From a virus, in IMG/VR virus record IMGVR_UViG_3300028595_000037, positions 1-34,507 of that record: a stretch of 34,507 nucleotides of DNA; one strand, written 5' to 3'. A program made the translations under genes and the position numbers. Positions 29,763 to 34,507 of the stretch are shown one piece after another (the stretch's first letter is position 1; each line of letters opens with the position of its first letter). The notes beneath the pieces were generated by a model, which searched no databases, was not told the origin of the DNA, and saw nothing but the letters and a program-made list of their open reading frames with translations.

Positions 29763-32700
29763 TTAAATTATCCTCAAAAATTTCTTTATCTTAGCTAAAA
29801 CATCTCCAGTTTGAGCTTCTGAATATGTTAGAATATCTTTTTTCTTATTACTTTCAGTATCATCTGCAAATATAATATCCTGCTCATCACCGCTAGCCAC
29901 ATTCTTTATTATATCACTATAACCAACGTCATTAGCTGCTGTCTTGCCTGAATTAAACCAAAAATCTTTATTGCAAGTTATGTCTGCTTGAATTAAAGCT
30001 GGTGCGAATGGTTGGCTAAGTTCTGTTTCTGCGTTATTGTGATAATTACCTGCTTGATTAGAAATATCTCTGCCTAAAGCATCTGTTGTGCCATCGATTA
30101 ATGCTGGTACTCTTATTAATTCTGGTGATCCATTAACTGTTCCATCATGTGAGTTGGCTGTTTGATCTACCCAGTCAGCATCTGTATTGCCATATCCATT
30201 TAAAGAAACCTTCAATTTAGTTCCATCAGAAATTTCAGACCCATCTTTAACAGCTGCTATGTCGCCAGCCGTTAGAGTTCCTTTTGTTATTCTAAAGTTT
30301 GATATAACTCCTAGATAAGGAGTTGATGCCCCGTCAGCTCGTATCCCTACATTTACATTGCCGTTAATTGCTGGAGCTGATCCTTGAGCTCCGCTAACCT
30401 TAGAAACTCCATCAACGTAAATAGTCGTAGTTCCTGACTCTCTTATTGCTGCAATATGGTATTTGACACCATCAGACATATTATGAAAGTCTGAAAATGT
30501 TGTTGAACCATCCATTATAAAGCGTAGTTTTAGCCCATCTTGATCAATTTGCATAAGACCAGACGCTAAACTGAACCCCACCAATGTATATGAAGACCCT
30601 ATTGCTTCTGGAATAACATCCATGTCTATACTAAAGTCCCCAGTTCCAAAATCCCAGTCATCAGAATCTGCCATAGATACATAGTTATTTGAGCCATCAA
30701 AAGACATCCTTCCAGAAAAACCACTTACAATATTATAATGCGACTTATCTTGTAAAGTTCCCCAGAAAGTAGCGAGTGTTGCGTTTGTGATTATCCCGTG
30801 GTTGTCATTCCCTGAAACATCATAAGCACTAATGCCTGCTCCTTCTGAAAGCGGAACAGCTAATAATAAATCATCGGTTTCACCATCTTTTATCTCGGCA
30901 TCTGTTTTTATAGCATTATAAATTTTCACATCAGAAATACTTCCTTCAAAATAATTTGTTGCTGATGATCCCTCTCTGCCAATAGCAAATTCATAAGAAC
31001 TTCCTGAAAATCCACCATCTATTGAGCCAACAGTTGCCTCTGTTAATGATTTTTCTACTCCATCAATCCATACCCTAAAAACTCCTGATGCTCCAGTGTA
31101 ATCAATAGAAGCTGTCACATCATACCATTTGCTTCCATCTACTATTAATACTTCATCTACATAATTGTATGTATAATTTGAACCGTCTAAACCAGCCCAC
31201 ACGAAAAACTTGCTACTAACCACACCATAGTAAAAATTTCTAATAGAACCATTACTTTGTTCTAAAATCTTTCCTTGAACTGCGGAAGCATTAAATTTAC
31301 AATTAAACGTCAAAGCATTTGCTGTTGCCACGAGAGGAGCACCATAAGATATATAATCATCAGTACCATCAAAAGTAGCACAATTAGAATTAACTAACTC
31401 AGCATTATATTTAACTCTTCCTGAATAGTTCAAAGCGTTTCCAAGAACATCTTTTGTTGGATCACTTTCATCTCGTGGAAAATATAGATAGCTTGCAGCT
31501 GCTGTCCATGTACCATCATTATCATTTCCTGAAATATCTGGCGAGGTAGAAGCTGTACTGTCTATTTCATATTGCCCAACAAGCCCTGTCGGCACAGCTC
31601 CTCCCCCATATATAGTAGTTATATCTGCTGATGATAATTCAGTATTATATACCCTAACGTCTTTAATTGATCCTGCAAAAAGATTCCCTATTTGAACACC
31701 TGTTGCTGCTGCTGGAATAGTTAAGCTCATTCCTGTTTCTGGCGTTCCAACTTCTGCACCATCAAGATATAACTTGCCAGTCCAAGTGCCACTTTTGTTT
31801 AAGGTAAACGCTACATGATGCCATTCTGCTGTATCGGTAAAGGCTGTAAAGACTTTTCCTTGCTGTCCCCCGTTAGCTGCATCATAAACATTTAATTCTA
31901 CAGTATCTGATCTAACATCTAATCTTACTTCTGGCGAATCGGGAGTTTTATAAAAATTAAACAATCTGTTCGATCCGTCAGTGTTATCTGCTTTAAACCA
32001 ACAAGTAACCGACATAGCGGTCGCACTTGCAAGAATATCTGTCGGCAAAGCTATATAATATACTCCATCAAAATAAACATTTTGGTTATATCCGACTTGA
32101 TTCTGAAAAGAATACTCTTTTTGTGTTGCGTGGAAGGTTGAAAGAGTTGCATTAGTTATTGCCCCGTGACTTGCATTTCCACTTGAATCGTAGGCTATCG
32201 TTCCTGACTGCTCATCACATTTATAAAATAAAGTTGAGCCAGTTGGATATTCATGGTTTTGGATTGCTGCTATTTCTGCCGAACTTAACACTTTAGGATA
32301 TATAGCGAAACTATCCATGTTACCGCCGTACAATGACCCAGCCGAACCATTGATATTTCTTGCGGCAAGGAATAAATTAAAAGCGTTTGATACAATACCG
32401 TCTATTGTCCCACCTGTTCTCGCCCATGAAACAGGTGATCCATCTACATAAAGTTTTACATGATCAGATGAACTTAAATCTCCATCATTTGTAATTATTA
32501 CGTTATGGTAAGTATTATTTGAAATGGGAGCACTTGAAGTTGTGAATATAGCTGTTTTTCCTGCATCAGTATTTTGATACATTGCGAAGATAAAGTTCCC
32601 CAAATAAAGCTGTAATAAAAAAGCTGTTTTTGTTGTAACTGTATCTTGACATCCAAATAATCTCTGATCAGCTGCGACATCTGCTGATTGCATATTAAAC

Positions 32701-32957
32701 GTAATGCTAAAAGGATCGTTATACGCTTCAAGCCCTAATTGAGAAATAGTCTTTCCTGTGTCTAAATAGTCATTAACTTTATCAAACAAATAACATCTTC
32801 CTTGCTGAATAGATCTTGTTTGATCTCCACTCCTATCTGCCAAGACAGTCTCACCGTCAAAAGTAGTGGTGATTCCGCCTTGCTTAGGAAATAAATGCTG
32901 GGCTAAATTCTTCTTAGGGAATCCAGATCTTGCGACTAATTTGTCAAAAATTTTCAC
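29763..32957 (-). CDS. LamG-repeat adhesin (tail-spike or head-fibre candidate)
   Basis: A 1064-residue protein with four concanavalin/LamG-type jelly-roll domains at about residues 55-230, 295-445, 518-690 and 748-890. Each has HNVIITND, HHVAFTLNKSG or YDVTASIDYTG-like strands followed by K-L-Y-x-D-G or a variant, and ends in a D-x-x-I-Y motif. The linkers repeat a module, CDEQSGTIAYDSSGNASHG, EGAGISAYDVSGNDNHG and STSPDISGNDNDG. LamG folds bind sugars or glycans with calcium. The N-terminus (MKIFDKLVARSGFPKKNLAQ) is probably the virion anchor. It is the probable receptor-binding adhesin, although it is encoded in the portal-scaffold interval rather than with the tail genes. It overlaps the next upstream gene by one base. 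Confidence 0.8.
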   Translation of the reverse strand: MKIFDKLVARSGFPKKNLAQHLFPKQGGITTTFDGETVLADRSGDQTRSIQQGRCYLFDKVNDYLDTGKTISQLGLEAYNDPFSITFNMQSADVAADQRLFGCQDTVTTKTAFLLQLYLGNFIFAMYQNTDAGKTAIFTTSSAPISNNTYHNVIITNDGDLSSSDHVKLYVDGSPVSWARTGGTIDGIVSNAFNLFLAARNINGSAGSLYGGNMDSFAIYPKVLSSAEIAAIQNHEYPTGSTLFYKCDEQSGTIAYDSSGNASHGAITNATLSTFHATQKEYSFQNQVGYNQNVYFDGVYYIALPTDILASATAMSVTCWFKADNTDGSNRLFNFYKTPDSPEVRLDVRSDTVELNVYDAANGGQQGKVFTAFTDTAEWHHVAFTLNKSGTWTGKLYLDGAEVGTPETGMSLTIPAAATGVQIGNLFAGSIKDVRVYNTELSSADITTIYGGGAVPTGLVGQYEIDSTASTSPDISGNDNDGTWTAAASYLYFPRDESDPTKDVLGNALNYSGRVKYNAELVNSNCATFDGTDDYISYGAPLVATANALTFNCKFNASAVQGKILEQSNGSIRNFYYGVVSSKFFVWAGLDGSNYTYNYVDEVLIVDGSKWYDVTASIDYTGASGVFRVWIDGVEKSLTEATVGSIDGGFSGSSYEFAIGREGSSATNYFEGSISDVKIYNAIKTDAEIKDGETDDLLLAVPLSEGAGISAYDVSGNDNHGIITNATLATFWGTLQDKSHYNIVSGFSGRMSFDGSNNYVSMADSDDWDFGTGDFSIDMDVIPEAIGSSYTLVGFSLASGLMQIDQDGLKLRFIMDGSTTFSDFHNMSDGVKYHIAAIRESGTTTIYVDGVSKVSGAQGSAPAINGNVNVGIRADGASTPYLGVISNFRITKGTLTAGDIAAVKDGSEISDGTKLKVSLNGYGNTDADWVDQTANSHDGTVNGSPELIRVPALIDGTTDALGRDISNQAGNYHNNAETELSQPFAPALIQADITCNKDFWFNSGKTAANDVGYSDIIKNVASGDEQDIIFADDTESNKKKDILTYSEAQTGDVLAKIKKFLRII

Positions 32958-33307
32958 TATCTAACTACCGTCATTATATATTTAGGAGTTGATGCATCTA
33001 CACATTGAATATAAACATAGTTAGTAACTGTACCATCATACTCTAAATCCCCTACATCAGTCACCGTTGCTGGCATTGTTATCGTGTAATCCCCATCAAC
33101 AACCAAACAGATAACCCTTCCAAGCTTTGGACTAATAATTGTAAACGTAGTATTCTCAGCTATAGTTTTTGTGAAAAAATCACTGCTTCCACTAAAATCA
33201 ATTTCTGTACCACTTAAAGCCTCACTAGAATATTGCAGCTTAGAACCTTCAACAGGATTCCCAGGATCATATATTTGAGAATTTTTAATAAAATCAACTA
33301 AACTCAT
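32957..33307 (-). CDS. Small beta-rich protein next to the adhesin
   Basis: A 116-residue, beta-rich, acidic protein. It contains EIDFSGSSDFFTKTIAENTT, a strand-turn pattern DGDYTITMPATVTDVGDLEY and ends YIQCVDASTPKYIMTVVR. Proteins of this style occur at the bases of phage fibres and as decoration proteins. It overlaps the adhesin gene by one base, suggesting both are made together and may interact. No named family. Confidence 0.55.
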   Translation of the reverse strand: MSLVDFIKNSQIYDPGNPVEGSKLQYSSEALSGTEIDFSGSSDFFTKTIAENTTFTIISPKLGRVICLVVDGDYTITMPATVTDVGDLEYDGTVTNYVYIQCVDASTPKYIMTVVR

Positions 33308-33308
33308 A

Positions 33309-33695
33309 TCAACTAACCCTCCTTATCTTATACTTTTCTTGAATTACCCCTTTTTCAATTTTACTCTCAGGATTGCTATCCTGCTTCTTACTTCCCTCAA
33401 CTTTATTAGGAAATAATCCAAATTGAATAGCTGCAAAAAATTTATACAAATCACGGTCAAAATCCTTGTCTTTCTCCCAAATCTTCTGCCTTCCTCTCTC
33501 AATAAAATTTGCAAAACTATCAATTTCTCGCTTTTCAAAAGCTTCTCTATACTCTTCATAATCTCTCATAAACCTTTGATGAACTCTAATAGTCACCCCA
33601 AGTCTACGCAAAGTTTCAGTCTTTGTTAAACTATTCTGACCACTCTCAAATAAAATACCTTTCCAATCTTTTGGCAAATCTTTAAGCTGTTTCAT
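33309..33695 (-). CDS. Probable terminase small subunit
   Basis: A 128-residue protein, MKQLKDLPKDWKGILFESGQ. It has an HTH-like start (NSLTKTETLRRLGVTIRVHQ), then MRDYEEYREAFEKREIDSFA, NFIERGRQKIWEKDKDF and FAAIQFGLFPNKVEGS. This order, HTH, a D/P-E-F-x-x-A-hel, a G-R/W-E stretch and a final F/G-x-F-P, is the layout of phage TerS proteins. TerS recognises the packaging site and feeds DNA to TerL. Its place after the portal, not before TerL, is unusual. It overlaps the portal stop by 14 bases. Confidence is moderate. Confidence 0.5.
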   Translation of the reverse strand: MKQLKDLPKDWKGILFESGQNSLTKTETLRRLGVTIRVHQRFMRDYEEYREAFEKREIDSFANFIERGRQKIWEKDKDFDRDLYKFFAAIQFGLFPNKVEGSKKQDSNPESKIEKGVIQEKYKIRRVS

Positions 33696-34507
33696 TTCTT
33701 GTCCCCATTAAATCTATGTTGGCATCAACTAGCTTAGTTTGCAACACCTTCATCTCTTTCTGATGCTCCATCTGCTTCATCCTTAAATCAGCTTCAATCT
33801 TCAATTTATCTAATTGCAATTTCTCCAGCTCCAATTTCTCTTTACTCGCTACTTTCATCTGCTCAACCTGTAAGCTTTGTTGCAATCTTTGTTGCTCAAC
33901 CTGTAATCTTTGAGCTTCCATCTGTCTAGACTGCTCTTCAATCTTCCTAAGCTTATCCTTTTCAGTCTTGTTGATGTCACTTAACTCCAAAATCAATCCA
34001 GCAGGGATCTGCCCACCGCTTTGCTGATATTGAGTCAACGCAATTAAACTAGCCATACGACTAGTCTGACTATAAGCACCCTCAATGACTTCACAATTAT
34101 ATTTAAAAGTATCTCTTAAAAAATCAAAATTATTTGGAAATGGAAAATTTCTACCTAAAATTTTTCTAAACTTAACCTCAGTAAAATTTTGAAGCATTAA
34201 ATCTAACACAAATTCACATACATCTTTCAATGCATCTTTATAGTTATCACTTAATTCCTCTAAAGCTACTATAGCTTGTTTCTGTCTCAATTGAACAGTT
34301 ATTCCAGCAGTCTGTTGCCCCATATCAGTACCTTGCATATACTGATTCACACCGATTAAATTCATATCCTGATCTAAAGTACTCTCGGATTGAATTAATC
34401 CCATATCTACACTAGGAGGCTCTTTACGCTGTATCAATCTATTGGGATTCTTCTCTGTAACTCGCTTATCTAAATTCTTAATGTCATCAACTGCTCCCTT
34501 CTCAACA
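33682..34507 (-). CDS. Portal protein, C-terminal part (P22-type), enters from the window end
   Basis: This is the second part of the portal gene that begins at 1094. The frame is open from the window end through VEKGAVDDIKNLDKRV, matching the left copy, and continues LIQRKEPPSVDMGLIQSEST, QDMNLIGVNQYMQGTDMGQ and a long charged helix (EEQSRQMEAQRLQVEQQRLQ), the C-terminal barrel-like helix of portals. The TTG at 34437 is internal and not a real start. The C-terminus ends LMGTRNETA and overlaps the probable TerS gene by 14 bases. Confidence 0.85.
   Translation of the reverse strand, partial: VEKGAVDDIKNLDKRVTEKNPNRLIQRKEPPSVDMGLIQSESTLDQDMNLIGVNQYMQGTDMGQQTAGITVQLRQKQAIVALEELSDNYKDALKDVCEFVLDLMLQNFTEVKFRKILGRNFPFPNNFDFLRDTFKYNCEVIEGAYSQTSRMASLIALTQYQQSGGQIPAGLILELSDINKTEKDKLRKIEEQSRQMEAQRLQVEQQRLQQSLQVEQMKVASKEKLELEKLQLDKLKIEADLRMKQMEHQKEMKVLQTKLVDANIDLMGTRNETA
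34442..34507. repeat. Right copy of diverged terminal overlap
   Basis: The partner of 1-66, with 58 of 66 bases identical and no gaps. Differences include gat/gac for Asp and tta/att for Leu/Ile, so the coding meaning is kept. See the left copy. Confidence 0.85.

Noticed and set aside
2890-33066. Explaining the TCACC/GGTGA bias by Shine-Dalgarno avoidance
   Set aside because: In leftward genes the + strand TCACC is GGTGA in the mRNA, which is SD-like and should be avoided, yet it is enriched there; the bias follows the DNA strand rather than the message.

Overview
This window looks like the complete genome of a small podovirus (short-tailed phage) with an AT-rich sequence (roughly 30% GC by eye) and a Gram-negative host. 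The phage assignment rests on a TerL, a P22-type portal split across the two window ends, an N4-gp56-type major capsid protein, a P22 gp4-like adaptor, a gp10-like tail protein, large ejection-type proteins and a collar fibre. The Gram-negative host is inferred from an early lipoprotein and an early protein with a signal peptide and outer-membrane beta-barrel character (12091-12762). I saw no integrase, no phage DNA polymerase, no recognisable primase and no tRNA, so a virulent phage using host polymerases is the simplest reading. The host cannot be named from sequence alone; a low-GC Gram-negative (for example a Campylobacterota member) is only a guess.

Topology: bases 1-66 and 34442-34507 are the same portal-gene segment at 58/66 identity, with mostly silent differences. 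The contig therefore closes on itself into a circle of about 34.44 kb, and its two ends come from slightly different strains.

Layout: a 1.1-kb non-coding region (2821-3948) separates two divergent transcription units. It carries a leftward sigma70-like promoter with upstream direct repeats, a rightward promoter, a perfect 13-bp dyad, DnaA-box-like 9-mers, GC-rich stem-loops and a cluster of a TTTCACCGCC-type motif. It is the likely origin and control region.

The rightward (early) unit, 3949-14899, holds an LRR protein, small proteins including a lipoprotein, a Cas4/RecB-like nuclease, an HTH replication protein, a DnaB-type helicase, two tandem paralogous repeat proteins, an SSB, a HTH protein, a DUF481-like outer-membrane protein, a PD-(D/E)XK nuclease, an isochorismatase-like hydrolase, a transglutaminase-like peptidase and an HNH protein. 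Three further internal promoters match TTGACA, a 16-17 bp spacer and a TATATT-like box.

The leftward (late) unit starts with TerL at about 2.8 kb and runs through the contig junction. It continues with portal, a probable TerS, a LamG-repeat adhesin, scaffold, capsid, adaptor, collar fibre, tail hub and ejection proteins. It ends in a lysis cassette at 17.1-14.9 kb that unexpectedly contains a membrane-bound PAS-domain protein between the holin and the putative endolysin. The two units converge at 14899/14912 with no obvious terminator.

The strongest unexplained signal is genome-wide: the hexamer TCACCG occurs about 24 times on the + strand and once on the - strand, in coding regions of both directions and in non-coding DNA.
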